This document shows positions 45,221-53,572 of a stretch of 64,000 nt of DNA, in pieces (within the stretch, counting starts at the first letter, position 1; each line of letters opens with the position of its first letter). The stretch lies in contig NZ_JABKDE010000005.1 of assembly GCF_013623835.1 (NCBI RefSeq), positions 124,001 through 188,000 of the forward strand, given 5' to 3'. A program made the position numbers and the translations under genes. This DNA comes from Brevibacterium oceani. GTDB lineage: Bacteria; Actinomycetota; Actinomycetes; Actinomycetales; Brevibacteriaceae. The notes under the pieces were generated by a model, which saw only the letters and a program-made list of their open reading frames with translations, had not been told where the DNA came from and did not search any database.

Positions 45221-45694
45221 ATGCCAGAAGCAAAGCAGTCCGATTCGAACCAGACGACCCAGAACAACGCCGCCGACGTGCGCAGCCCGCTCGTGACGGA
45301 CATGGGCACCACCACCATCGCCGAGAACGTCGTCGCCAAGCTCACCGGCATCGCCGCACGCGAGGTCCCCGGCGTCTTCGGCATGGGCAACGCCGCACGC
45401 CGCGCCTTCGACACCCTGACCGACCGCATCCCCGGCTCGCAGACCAACGTCTCCGGCGGAGTGTCCGTGGAGAAGGGTGAGAAGCAGACCGCCATCGACC
45501 TCACCATCGTCGTCGAATATGGCACCTCCATCGTCGACGTCGCCGAGGCGATCCGCCGCAACGTCGTCCGCGCCGTCGAACAGGGCACCGGACTCCAGGT
45601 CGTCGAGGTCAACATCGATGTCACCGACGTCCACCTGCCCGAAGAGGACGACACCGAGGACAAGCCCGCCAAGGACTCGCCCGAACTCAACTGA
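45221..45694 (+). CDS. Asp23/Gls24 family envelope stress protein
   Basis: A 157-residue protein with a full Asp23 domain: TTTIAENVVAKLTGIAAREVPGVFGMG, then GVSVEKGEKQTAIDLTIVVEYG and VAEAIRRNVVRAVEQGTGLQVVEVNIDVTDVHL as landmarks. The tail is acidic (PEEDDTEDKPAKDSPELN). AGGAAG precedes the ATG at 45221; a longer frame back to 44438 is the shadow of the sigma gene. First gene of a five-gene rightward operon, downstream of a putative ECF promoter. Likely a soluble or membrane-associated partner of the small membrane protein encoded next. Confidence 0.9.
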   Translation: MPEAKQSDSNQTTQNNAADVRSPLVTDMGTTTIAENVVAKLTGIAAREVPGVFGMGNAARRAFDTLTDRIPGSQTNVSGGVSVEKGEKQTAIDLTIVVEYGTSIVDVAEAIRRNVVRAVEQGTGLQVVEVNIDVTDVHLPEEDDTEDKPAKDSPELN

Positions 45695-45745
45695 GACGAA
45701 CTCAGCTGATCCCATCCGCAGCACCACCTCGGCAGAAGGAATGAC

Positions 45746-45928
45746 ATGTCGAAAACACTCATCGGACTCCTCGTCGGTCTGACGCTGGGAATCGTCGCCT
45801 ACTTCGGCGGTTTCCTCGCCTTCCTCGTCGTCGCCATCTGCGGCGGGCTCGGGCTGACCGTCGGCCTCGTGCTCGACGGTCGACTCGACCTGTCGGCACT
45901 GAGTTCGCGTTCGACGACACGGAGGTAG
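45746..45928 (+). CDS. Small integral membrane protein (DUF2273-like)
   Basis: A 60-residue protein with two closely spaced hydrophobic helices (LIGLLVGLTLGIVAYFGGFLAFL and VVAICGGLGLTVGLVL, in outline) and a charged C-terminus ending SSRSTTRR. Asp23 operons of many Gram-positive bacteria contain a small DUF2273 membrane protein beside the Asp23 gene, and size, topology and place fit. A GCAGAAGGA ribosome binding site precedes the ATG. The residue-level match to DUF2273 is weak, so the family assignment is tentative. Confidence 0.75.
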   Translation: MSKTLIGLLVGLTLGIVAYFGGFLAFLVVAICGGLGLTVGLVLDGRLDLSALSSRSTTRR

Positions 45929-45932
45929 GGCC

Positions 45933-46364
45933 GTGCCGTCAACTCTCGACGCGACCCCACCGTCAACCGCCTCCGCGACCGCCGACCGCGGCGATTCACC
46001 CGCCCGCCGAGGTGGGCTGACGATCGCGGACAAGGTCGTCGAGCGCACCGCCGGGCAGATTCTCAAGGACCTGCCCGGGGTCGGCGGGACGAGCTCGGGC
46101 CTGTTCGGAATCGGTGCGAACTCGAGCATGGACACCCGCCCATCGGTCGATGTCACCCTGTCCGGACGCAGCTGCACGCTCGCCGTGTCGTTGGGGCTGA
46201 GTTATCCCTCCCCCATCGCCGAGGTGACCGAACAGGTGCGTACGCAGCTGAGCTCCGAGGTCGAACGCCTCACCGGCGTCGTCGTCCGTCAGGTCGACAT
46301 CGCCGTCCGATGGCTGGGGGTCCGTTCGTCCGGAAGCGACCAGGGAAGAAGGAGTCTGCAATGA
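45933..46364 (+). CDS. Asp23/Gls24-like protein
   Basis: A 143-residue protein with GLTIADKVVERTAGQILKDLPGV near residue 28, then PSVDVTLSGRSCTLAVSLGLSYPSPIAEVTEQVRTQLSSEVERLTGVVVRQVDIAV, shown as separated landmarks, an Asp23-type fold. It starts with GTG at 45933, preceded by GGAGG. Only four bases separate it from the small membrane protein gene. The last four bases overlap the next gene. It probably works with the other Asp23 proteins of this operon. Confidence 0.82.
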   Translation: MPSTLDATPPSTASATADRGDSPARRGGLTIADKVVERTAGQILKDLPGVGGTSSGLFGIGANSSMDTRPSVDVTLSGRSCTLAVSLGLSYPSPIAEVTEQVRTQLSSEVERLTGVVVRQVDIAVRWLGVRSSGSDQGRRSLQ

Positions 46365-46942
46365 GCACTCGTCTGCTGCGCAGGCGGCCCGCACGCATCG
46401 GCTCGGCCGTCGTCATCGCGATCATCCTCCTCCTGCTGGCCGTGGCACTCGGGTGGGCCGGAATCGCCGCCGTGGCGGCCTCGGGCTCATCCGCAGGCGC
46501 GGTCACAGCACCACTGACCGACTCGGGCGCCGGCCTGGACTCCCTCGATCACGTCCACTGGGGTTCGGCTGCGGTCATCGCCGTCGGTGCGATCCTCGCG
46601 GTGCTCGGCCTCATCGCGGTCATTCTCGGTGTCTCCCCAGGCGCCCGCCGGATCACCTCGATGCAGGCTGCCGCGCCCGATCACATCGGTGACCTCGAGG
46701 TCGCTGTGCCCACCTCGGCACTGTCGCATCTCGCGGCCGCCGCGGCCGACGGCGTCGACGGGGTCGAGGGAGTCAAGGCGGCGTCGAACGCGACGTCGAC
46801 GATCGTGACGTTCTCGACGCCGATCCGCGACACCGATCCGATCCGTGACGAGGTCGAAGCCGTCGTCCGCCAGCGGTTCGACTCGATCTCGTTCGACCGC
46901 ACCCCGAAGGTCAAGGTCCAGGCACGAAGGAGCAAGTCATGA
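46361..46942 (+). CDS. Two-helix membrane protein of the Asp23 operon (DUF6286/AmaP-like)
   Basis: A 193-residue protein with an N-terminal cytoplasmic basic segment, a first helix (VVIAIILLLLAVALGWAGIAAVAAS), a loop, a second helix (AAVIAVGAILAVLGLIAVILGV), and a soluble C-terminal domain with GDLEVAVPTSALSHLAAAAADGVDGVEGV. The layout matches AmaP-type anchors for Asp23 proteins. GAAGGAG precedes the ATG, which overlaps the previous stop. A shared fold of the C-terminal domain with Asp23 is possible but not proven from the sequence alone. Confidence 0.75.
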   Translation: MSTRLLRRRPARIGSAVVIAIILLLLAVALGWAGIAAVAASGSSAGAVTAPLTDSGAGLDSLDHVHWGSAAVIAVGAILAVLGLIAVILGVSPGARRITSMQAAAPDHIGDLEVAVPTSALSHLAAAAADGVDGVEGVKAASNATSTIVTFSTPIRDTDPIRDEVEAVVRQRFDSISFDRTPKVKVQARRSKS

Positions 46943-47532
46943 GACGCACAGCCGCCGGCGCGAACCGCACGGGCTTGATCATCGTCGGCCTGCTGGCCCT
47001 GCTCATCGGGCTTGCGGTGCTCGCGATCGGACTCGGATTCGCAGCATCCATCCTGCCCGGCTGGGAGCCGGGCGCCGATCTCGGGCTGGCCACCTCGGTG
47101 CTGGCTCTGCCGTATTCGGCACTCGTGGCCATCATCGCCGCCGTCATCCTCGCCGTCATCGGGCTGCGCTGGCTGAGCGTGCAGATCCCGCGCAAGGACT
47201 TCGCGAAGCCGTTCCGGATGCAGGTCGATGCGCGGAAGGGACTGACCACCGTGACAGCGGAGGTCATCGCCGAGGCGGTCGCCGACGATCTCGAATCCAC
47301 CGACGGGGTCTCCGATGCGCAGGTCATCCTGCGCGGCACCGCCCGCAGCCCCGAACTGCTCATCCACATCGATGCCGATGAACGCGCCGACATCGATGCC
47401 GTCGTCGCCGAGGTCGCCGATCGCGTCGCCGGCAATGCAGCCCTGGCACTGGGCGCCCCGCTGAACGCGGTGGCCCTCGAGGTCGGCATCGCTCGCACTC
47501 GCTCTCGCCGGCAGCGCAGCGTCACGCTGTAG
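46939..47532 (+). CDS. Two-helix membrane protein of the Asp23 operon, AmaP-like paralogue
   Basis: A 197-residue protein with the same plan as the preceding gene: two N-terminal helices (TGLIIVGLLALLIGLAVLAIGL, LVAIIAAVILAVIGLRWL in outline), then a soluble domain with MQVDARKGLTTVTAEVIAEAVADDLESTDGVSDAQVI. It overlaps the previous gene by 4 bp and ends the operon. Two tandem AmaP-like genes probably arose by duplication and divergence; pairwise identity looks low. The composite repeat and a GC-rich hairpin follow. Confidence 0.75.
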   Translation: MRRTAAGANRTGLIIVGLLALLIGLAVLAIGLGFAASILPGWEPGADLGLATSVLALPYSALVAIIAAVILAVIGLRWLSVQIPRKDFAKPFRMQVDARKGLTTVTAEVIAEAVADDLESTDGVSDAQVILRGTARSPELLIHIDADERADIDAVVAEVADRVAGNAALALGAPLNAVALEVGIARTRSRRQRSVTL

Positions 47533-47546
47533 CCGCTGGCCCAAAT

Positions 47547-47630
47547 ATAGGTCGCTATCGGATACTCTTCGGGCTCGGAATTGTCCGTTGGTGACCTACG
47601 TTTGGGCGGAAATCTCCGAAAGTGACCATA
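47547..47630. repeat. Composite dispersed repeat, copy 2 (inverted relative to copy 1)
   Basis: Read on the minus strand, units occur at 47630-47614 and 47599-47583, with an inverted unit at 47563-47547. Starts of the two direct units are 31 bases apart and the outer span from second to third unit is 53 bases; both values equal those of copy 1 (616-699). It lies between convergent genes and beside a GC-rich hairpin, exactly like copy 1. Confidence 0.7.
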
Positions 47631-47665
47631 AGTCGGAGCGGTAGAAAAGTCCTGTGAATGACAAA

Positions 47666-47700
47666 GACCCCGGGGCGCGTAATCGCGACATCCCGGGGTC
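47666..47700. terminator. GC-rich hairpin after the Asp23 operon
   Basis: GACCCCGGG (47666-47674) pairs with CCCGGGGTC (47692-47700), and an inner CGCG (47676-47679) pairs with CGCG (47684-47687). It is probably a terminator for the Asp23 operon, in the same relative position to the repeat as the hairpin of copy 1. Confidence 0.6.
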
Positions 47701-48077
47701 CTCGCAGCACTCCCCTCGAGTACCCGGACGCATCCCCATACGTCCGTTATGCCCACCCGATCCCCACCGGGCGGACACCACAATTTGACCACACTTTCGT
47801 GGCGCTTGTAAAGATTCTCACCGCTTGTCTTCGTTTGAGCAATGGCCTATATCACAGAAACTCGCGGAATAGAAGGCCTGGTGACAGGCTCAGTGAGCGA
47901 TAGTTCAATGATCAACTCTCCCCGCCGACATCCCAGAGAATCCCACATAGGTCACATTCTCACAAGGAGTGTCTCCCCCGATTCGCGGGTGAGTGTGGAC
48001 CAGCCGATCTCAGCGGCTGGCGGCGGAATGCGGCCAGCCGTTCTCATCAACGACATCCGGGTCTGTTCCAGGCGGAC
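47701..48077. other. Intergenic region, no gene recognised
   Basis: About 375 bases between the hairpin and the 3' end of the SDR gene. GC content looks lower than in the flanking genes. One plus-strand frame (from 47842) crosses it but runs antisense through the SDR gene and has no protein-like features. Confidence 0.5.
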
Positions 48078-48923
48078 TCAGCGACGGCGGGTGAAGGCGA
48101 AGCCGCGTGAGCCCCAGCGCATGAGCGGTCTCGGCATGAGGGGCGCGGCCAGCGCCGCAAGCGAATACGCGCGCCCCGGCACCGAGACGACCTTCCCCGC
48201 GCGAGCGTCACGCAGCGATTCCCGCACGACCTGGTCGACGCTCAGCCAGATGAACTTCGGCCCGAAGCGTTCGACGCCGAGGCGGTCGTGGAATTCCGTG
48301 CGGATGAAACCGGGCAGAACGGCCGTGACCGTCACCGGGCTTCCGGCGAGCTCACCAGCGAGCGCCTCGGTGAAGACGAGTGCCGCGGTCTTCGAGGCAG
48401 CGTACTGACCCATCGTCGTCACCGCCGCCAGGGACGAGACGTTGACGATTCCGCCGCGCCCTCGCTCACGCATGCGATGGGCGGCGATAAGGGATAGCTC
48501 CCGCACCGTCCCGGACAGCACGCGATCCTGATCCTCGAGCTCACCGAGGTCGCTCTGCAGCAGCGAGCCCCGCAGCCCGTATCCGGCGTTGTTGATGAGC
48601 ACGTCGACGGTCTCGGTCTCGATGACCTCACGGACGGCATCGATGCCGTCCCGGGTCGACAGGTCGGCCGCGACCACCTCGGCGCGGGTGTGATGATCCG
48701 TCCGCAGCCGATCGGCGAGCTCGGTCAGACGCTCCTGATCCCGGGCGACGAGGACGAGGTCATAGCCTTCCGCAGCCAGGGTGCGCGCATAGCCGCGCCC
48801 CAGGCCGGAGCTCGCCCCGGTGACGAGGGCACGCGGACGGGGACTCGGGTCCCGCCTCGGCGAGGAGTCGCCCCGGACTCGGGACGTCTCGCTTCGCTGC
48901 GTGGGCGGGACCTCGCGGCTCAT
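48078..48923 (-). CDS. Short-chain dehydrogenase/reductase
   Basis: A 281-residue NAD(P)-dependent oxidoreductase. The nucleotide loop TGASSGLGRGYA, the NNAGYG motif and the catalytic Ser-Tyr-Lys set (NVSSLAAVTTMGQYAASK) are complete. The first 28 residues are a Ser/Arg-rich extension. The C-terminal segment with YSLAALAAPLMPRPLMRW could attach to membranes, as in many lipid-modifying SDRs. The start at 48923 overlaps the thioesterase stop by 4 bp, so the two are co-translated. Substrate unknown. Confidence 0.88.
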   Translation of the reverse strand: MSREVPPTQRSETSRVRGDSSPRRDPSPRPRALVTGASSGLGRGYARTLAAEGYDLVLVARDQERLTELADRLRTDHHTRAEVVAADLSTRDGIDAVREVIETETVDVLINNAGYGLRGSLLQSDLGELEDQDRVLSGTVRELSLIAAHRMRERGRGGIVNVSSLAAVTTMGQYAASKTAALVFTEALAGELAGSPVTVTAVLPGFIRTEFHDRLGVERFGPKFIWLSVDQVVRESLRDARAGKVVSVPGRAYSLAALAAPLMPRPLMRWGSRGFAFTRRR

Positions 48924-49744
48924 ACCGCGCCTTGTCCTCGGCGTACGGTCAGGGACTGTGCGGCGGTGCCGATCGGGCCGTTGATATCGCTGAGCACGCT
49001 GGTCGTCTCGCCCAGGCCGCTCGGTCCGAACGCGACCTTCGTGTCGAAGCCGACCCAGCCGGCGACGGGTTCGCGGGTGAGGTGGATCGAGAGATCGACG
49101 TTGGGGAAGAACGTCGTCTTCGGGTCTTCGCGCACGGCCAGGCCGTTCGCGGTGTCGACGTAGCGGACGAAGGCCGCCGTCGGCGGGTCGACCTCTCCGT
49201 CGACGAGCGGGTGCGGGCTGCGGATCCATGACTGGGCGTATCCGGGGTGGGCGTCGGCTCCCTGTCGACCCTCGAGGGAGGCGATGTAGCCGCCGCCCCA
49301 GCGATCGGTGAAGGGCATCTCGGGCATATCCTCGACCGCGGGCAGACGCGGCCATTCACTGCCGGCGACCTCCTCGGTGTCCGAGGACTGCAGCCGCCAT
49401 ACCCTGGCCGTGATGGAGATGCGGTCACCGTGGCGCATGTGGGCCTCGACGAGTTCGATGGTGCGGCCGGGGCGGATGACCTCGACGTCGATGGTGAATT
49501 CTCCGGAGTGGATGACGCCGAGGATGTCGAAGGTCACGCGGGAGACGAGCTTGTCGCTCGGCAGCCGACGTTCGACCTCGGCGAGCACGATGCCCGACGC
49601 CGGTGCCAGGTGCTGTTCGCCGGGCTGCCAGGCGCCCTGACTGTGCAGGGTCGAGACGAGGCGGTCCTCTGAGAGGCGCACATAGCAGGAGTCGGGGAAC
49701 GCGGCACCGTCGTGGCCGAGGTGGTTGTTAGGAGCTTCAGGCAT
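48920..49744 (-). CDS. Acyl-CoA thioesterase-like protein (double hotdog, 4HBT_3 type)
   Basis: A 274-residue protein with two hotdog-like halves: an N-terminal one around GEQHLAPASGIVLAEVERRLP and TIDVEVIRPGRTIELVEAHM, and a C-terminal one around FPNVDLSIHLTREPVAGWVGFDTK. It resembles actinobacterial thioesterase-family proteins that hydrolyse acyl-CoA. The ATG at 49744 is preceded only by a weak site, and the frame is open to 49765. It is the first gene of a two-gene operon with the SDR. Confidence 0.8.
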   Translation of the reverse strand: MPEAPNNHLGHDGAAFPDSCYVRLSEDRLVSTLHSQGAWQPGEQHLAPASGIVLAEVERRLPSDKLVSRVTFDILGVIHSGEFTIDVEVIRPGRTIELVEAHMRHGDRISITARVWRLQSSDTEEVAGSEWPRLPAVEDMPEMPFTDRWGGGYIASLEGRQGADAHPGYAQSWIRSPHPLVDGEVDPPTAAFVRYVDTANGLAVREDPKTTFFPNVDLSIHLTREPVAGWVGFDTKVAFGPSGLGETTSVLSDINGPIGTAAQSLTVRRGQGAV

Positions 49745-49854
49745 GCCACCAGAATATCGATTCACCCGCTGCTGTCCCCGCGTGGGTCGGTCGCTTAAGC
49801 TCTCCGCTGTCTCCGCGCTCCCGAGAACAGCAGATCAGCGGTTAGGGTGGGAGG

Positions 49855-50649
49855 GTGAGAATCGCTACGTGGAATGTGAACTCGATCCGCGCCCGCCACG
49901 ATCGCATCGGGGCCTGGCTGGATCGTTCGGATGTCGATGTCCTGGCCATCCAGGAACTCAAATGCAAGGACGCGCAGTTCCCCGAGGAGCTGTTCACCTC
50001 TCGCGGCTATGAGGTCAGCTTCCATGGCCTCAACCAGTGGAACGGTGTGGCCATCGCCTCCCGCGTCGGACTGGCCGACACCGAGATCGGCTTCGCCGAC
50101 ATTCCCGCCTTCGGTGCCGAGGAGCCCGTCGTCGAGGCCCGGGCACTGTCGGCGACCTGCAACGATGTGCGCGTCTCATCGCTGTACGTGCCCAACGGCC
50201 GCGAACTCGATCACCCGCACTACGGCTACAAACTCGAGTGGTATCAGGCGCTGACGGCCGATGTCGCCGCGCAGCTGGCCGCCGAACCGGACAAGAAGCT
50301 CGTCCTCTGTGGGGACTTCAACGTCGCGCCCCTGGACGAGGACGTGTGGGACATGGCCGAGTTCGACGGCGCCACGCACGTCTCGGGACCCGAACGGCAG
50401 GCCTTCGAGAACCTCCTCGGCGCGGGACTGAGCGAGGTCACCCGCCAGTTCACTCCCGGCCCCGGCGTCTACACGTTCTGGGACTACCAGAAGCTGCGCT
50501 TCCCGAAGAAGCAGGGCATGCGCATCGACTTCCAGCTCGCCTCGCAGGCACTGGCGGCGACCGCGACCGCCGGGTCGATCGACCGCGAGGAACGCAAGGG
50601 CAAGGGCGCCTCCGACCACGCCCCGGTCATCGTCGACTACGACATCTGA
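49855..50649 (+). CDS. xthA: Exodeoxyribonuclease III (AP endonuclease)
   Basis: A 264-residue DNA-repair nuclease that cuts at abasic sites and trims 3' ends. Signature blocks: RIATWNVNSIRARHD (N-terminal Asn), IQELKCKDAQFP with the metal-binding Glu, YVPNGRELD, LCGDFNVAPLDEDVWD and, at the C-terminus, GMRIDFQL plus ASDHAPVIVDY with the catalytic Asp-His. The start is a GTG; a TAGGGT box ends six bases before it, so the transcript may be leaderless, or GGAGG may serve as the ribosome site. Single gene. Confidence 0.95.
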   Translation: MRIATWNVNSIRARHDRIGAWLDRSDVDVLAIQELKCKDAQFPEELFTSRGYEVSFHGLNQWNGVAIASRVGLADTEIGFADIPAFGAEEPVVEARALSATCNDVRVSSLYVPNGRELDHPHYGYKLEWYQALTADVAAQLAAEPDKKLVLCGDFNVAPLDEDVWDMAEFDGATHVSGPERQAFENLLGAGLSEVTRQFTPGPGVYTFWDYQKLRFPKKQGMRIDFQLASQALAATATAGSIDREERKGKGASDHAPVIVDYDI

Positions 50650-50757
50650 GCCGCCGTCTCACCCTTTGGCATCGCCGCGGCAACATTAGCCGCCGAGCCA
50701 TAGACATCCTCGGCGTCTTCTGCTGAAGTTGAAGCAGGAGCTAGGAAGGTGACGAAG

Positions 50758-51672
50758 ATGTCAGCAACTGTCCGCGAACTGGTCGACGAAGCCTACGATC
50801 GGCGCGAGTCGACGTGGAGGGCCGCCCTCGAGACGGTCAACGACTGGGTCGAATCCGCCCGCGCCCCCATGGCCCTGCTCTCCGGCGACCGCGTCCGGGT
50901 GGTCGAGGGGCGGATCAAGGATCGGATGCGCACGGGCGAGAAGCTGCGCCGCAAGCTCGCCGACGCCAATGACGAGATCCACGAATCCGTCGAGGTCGAG
51001 AACCAGGTCGTCGATGTCGTCGGCGCCCGCGTCGTCTGCCGCACCGAACGCGAGCAGTCGGCCCTGTGGGATCTGCTCACCGAGGCGGTCGACGACGCGA
51101 ATCTCTCCATCGCCGAGGTGCGCGACTACTCCGCAACCCCGAAACCGTCCGGATACCGCGGCCGGCACCTCATCGTCGAGGTCCCCTTCGACTCCGAACC
51201 CTCCGTCCTCGTCGAACTCCAGCTGCGCACGATCATGCAGGACGCGTGGTGCGTGCTGGCAGAGGAGCACCTGTTCAAACCCGGCCAGGCGCTCAAATCC
51301 GATGCCCAGCAGGAACGGCTGTCGGTCATCCTCGCCGGGCTCATGGCGCAGGCCGATTCCGTGGCCGGGTATATCGCCGACGACGTCGGCGCCTACCTCG
51401 GGATGGGCAACTCGGCACCGCCGCGAGCGTTCACCGAGGCGGTCGAATCCACCGACCCCGCCATCGAGGTCACGATCCGCGAACTCAATCATTCGTACGT
51501 CCTCGCCGCCGACGAGGTTGGCCGTCACGGCATCATCCGCTTGGAGACGCTCGGGCTGACTCCCGACAATCCCGAACGCTCGGCCTTTCCTCATCCCGGT
51601 GACAAGCTGCAGGTGAGGATGGACGAATCGCACAACACCCGGTATTTCATCCCGGTCTCCGACCAGCCCTGA
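50758..51672 (+). CDS. RelA/SpoT-domain protein (putative small alarmone synthetase)
   Basis: A 304-residue protein with a RelA/SpoT nucleotidyltransferase domain: RVVEGRIKDRMRTGEKLRRK, DVVGARVVCRTEREQSALWDLL, KPSGYRGRHLIVEVP and ELQLRTIMQDAWCVLAEEHLFK. No HD hydrolase, TGS or ACT domains are present, so it could synthesise (p)ppGpp-like nucleotides without hydrolysing them. A C-terminal domain of about 80 residues of unknown role follows. The ATG at 50758 has AGGAAGG at good distance; an in-frame GTG at 50749 overlaps that site and was rejected. Activity of such stand-alone actinobacterial proteins is not certain. Confidence 0.85.
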   Translation: MSATVRELVDEAYDRRESTWRAALETVNDWVESARAPMALLSGDRVRVVEGRIKDRMRTGEKLRRKLADANDEIHESVEVENQVVDVVGARVVCRTEREQSALWDLLTEAVDDANLSIAEVRDYSATPKPSGYRGRHLIVEVPFDSEPSVLVELQLRTIMQDAWCVLAEEHLFKPGQALKSDAQQERLSVILAGLMAQADSVAGYIADDVGAYLGMGNSAPPRAFTEAVESTDPAIEVTIRELNHSYVLAADEVGRHGIIRLETLGLTPDNPERSAFPHPGDKLQVRMDESHNTRYFIPVSDQP

Positions 51673-51748
51673 GGCTAGGCGGCGAGTCAGGCCCGCCCTT
51701 CGGGTGCGACGGCCGACTCGATGGACGAGGGTTGAAGGAAGTGGCGAG

Positions 51749-52621
51749 TCAGCGGGTCGTGACGCGCTTGAGACCGTAGAGAGTCCACGAGAAGTACGCC
51801 GACCCGTCCGAGATCGTGATCAGCCACCGCTGGGAGAACGTGGCGTAGCCGATGTCGAGCTGGTGGCTCTTCTTGTCTCCAGCGAGTTCCGACTTCACCT
51901 CACGGTAGAGCTTGGCGACGTCGACGTCCGGAAAGTCATCGGGGCTGATCCACTTTTTCGAGGAATCGTACTCGTCCTCGTGGGCGATCGTCGGGCGCGA
52001 GTTCTTCCGAAAGTTCACGCTCATCCACTGGTCCTTCTTGTCCGTGCCGCTGACCGTGAAGTCGTCTCCCCCGCCGAAGATCCTTCCGACCATCGTCACC
52101 CCGAGTTCAGCCGCGTGCTCGACCGCTGAGGGGATCGTGTCCGCGCGCCAGTTCTCCACCTGCACCAGCTTCGTGGGAACGGTTTCGTCCCCACCCGCGG
52201 CAGAATCCGTCGCGGCAGAATCGGGCGGAGTCGCACCGTCCGAGGAACCTGCCCCTCCCCCTGACTCTGTCCCTTCTGCGCTGGTCACCCAGGTGCGGGT
52301 GCCCGCCCACGAGGCGGCGGCGATACCGACCAGCGCCGCCGCGCCGAGGATGAAACCACGACGATCGGATCTGCGCTGCCGTTCCAGCGTCGGATCATGC
52401 CATTCGAACGGAAGGTCGGCGACGAGACCGTCGAGGACGGCGAAACTCGCAGCCGCCTCGGCGCGGGACAAGCGGTCCTCGTGCTCATCGGGGCCGATAC
52501 GTTCGTCGGCGAGAGCGTCATTGAGGGCATCGATGTACGGGGCCTTCTCATCACGGGAGGGCCGCCAGTCCTGTTTCTTCATCTTCTCGGCACTGTTCCG
52601 GCCGGACTTCTTCACTGCCAT
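51749..52621 (-). CDS. DUF1707-domain membrane protein 1
   Basis: A 290-residue protein. Residues 15-65 form a DUF1707 domain (SRDEKAPYIDALNDALADERIG, DEHEDRLSRAEAAASFAVLDGLVADLP as landmarks). One membrane helix follows (RGFILGAAALVGIAAASWAG), then a Gly/Ser/Asp-rich linker and an extracytoplasmic domain of about 150 residues. Function unknown. It lies one base after the second DUF1707 gene, has the same domain order and by my count the same length, and probably arose by duplication. Confidence 0.75.
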   Translation of the reverse strand: MAVKKSGRNSAEKMKKQDWRPSRDEKAPYIDALNDALADERIGPDEHEDRLSRAEAAASFAVLDGLVADLPFEWHDPTLERQRRSDRRGFILGAAALVGIAAASWAGTRTWVTSAEGTESGGGAGSSDGATPPDSAATDSAAGGDETVPTKLVQVENWRADTIPSAVEHAAELGVTMVGRIFGGGDDFTVSGTDKKDQWMSVNFRKNSRPTIAHEDEYDSSKKWISPDDFPDVDVAKLYREVKSELAGDKKSHQLDIGYATFSQRWLITISDGSAYFSWTLYGLKRVTTR

Positions 52622-52622
52622 C

Positions 52623-53495
52623 TCAGTCCTCATCCGCACGGTGGACGGAATCGAGCTGCTTTCCGTCGCCGGTCCAGACGACCTCGCCCGTGCCGACGCC
52701 GTAGTCTCCGCCCTCGACGTAGACGCTGATCAGCGGTTCCGACTTGTCGTCGACCTGACCGGGCCCCATATTGAGCATCACGTGCAGGCCGTTCTTCCCT
52801 CCGATCTTCTTCTGCGCCGCCCGCGCCATCGCCGGAATGAGGTCGAGGGCGAAATCGTCGAGGGTGAAGAGGTCGATGTCCTGCGGCAGATGTCCGGTGG
52901 CATTGATCTCGAGCTTCCCGTCCCCGTAGTCGGTGATGGCATCGATCCCGCTCATCGACTTCAGGCTGCGGGCGGCTGCTTGGAACGTATCGGGATAGAT
53001 GTCGATGCTCATGAAGTGGGTGTAGCCCTTGTCCTTGATCTTCTGCAGAACGGCGCCCAGCGCCGCGGGGTCGTAGACGAAGTCGCCTGCAGAACGCGTG
53101 TCTCCGCCGTCGTCCGAATCGTCGCCGTCGTCCGAATCGCCGGCGGCGTTCGCACTCCCGGGATTCCCACCGACGAGCTGTCCGATACCACCTGCGACAA
53201 CGAAGCCGAGGGCCGCGGCCCCGCCGGCCAACAGTGCGCGTCGTCCGTACTTCTTGCCACCCGGGGCCTGCCGGCGACGGGAACGGTCGAGCGCCTCGGC
53301 GCGGGTGACGGTGCTCGGGAACTCCACCTCGGGCTGAGGCAGATCCGCAAGTGCCCGGCGCAGCTCATCGGCGCTCTGCCCGGTTTCGACGAGAATCGAT
53401 CGGCGGGAGAACTCGCCCTCCTCGATCCGCCCGTCAGCGAAAGCCTGGGACAGCGCCGAACGGTACGCGTCGCGTTCGGCGAATGATGGTCGCAT
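52623..53495 (-). CDS. DUF1707-domain membrane protein 2
   Basis: A 290-residue protein with a DUF1707-like N-terminus (SFAERDAYRSALSQAFADGRIEEGEFSRRSILVETGQSADELRRALADLP in outline), one membrane helix (ALLAGGAAALGFVVAGGIGQLVGG), an Asp/Gly-rich linker (DSDDGDDSDDGGD) and an outer domain. No ribosome binding site is evident before the ATG at 53495; the frame is open to 53552, so the start is uncertain. First gene of the two-gene operon, divergent from the DUF5926 gene. Confidence 0.72.
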   Translation of the reverse strand: MRPSFAERDAYRSALSQAFADGRIEEGEFSRRSILVETGQSADELRRALADLPQPEVEFPSTVTRAEALDRSRRRQAPGGKKYGRRALLAGGAAALGFVVAGGIGQLVGGNPGSANAAGDSDDGDDSDDGGDTRSAGDFVYDPAALGAVLQKIKDKGYTHFMSIDIYPDTFQAAARSLKSMSGIDAITDYGDGKLEINATGHLPQDIDLFTLDDFALDLIPAMARAAQKKIGGKNGLHVMLNMGPGQVDDKSEPLISVYVEGGDYGVGTGEVVWTGDGKQLDSVHRADED

Positions 53496-53572
53496 GCTGG
53501 TCACGAAGCTATGATGCCACCACGCGGTCGACGATGCGGGCACCGCCGCCACACCGACTAGACTTGACTCCC

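Noticed and set aside
47842..48408. A 188-residue plus-strand frame in the intergenic region
   Set aside because: Its second half is antisense to the SDR gene and the first half has no protein-like features.
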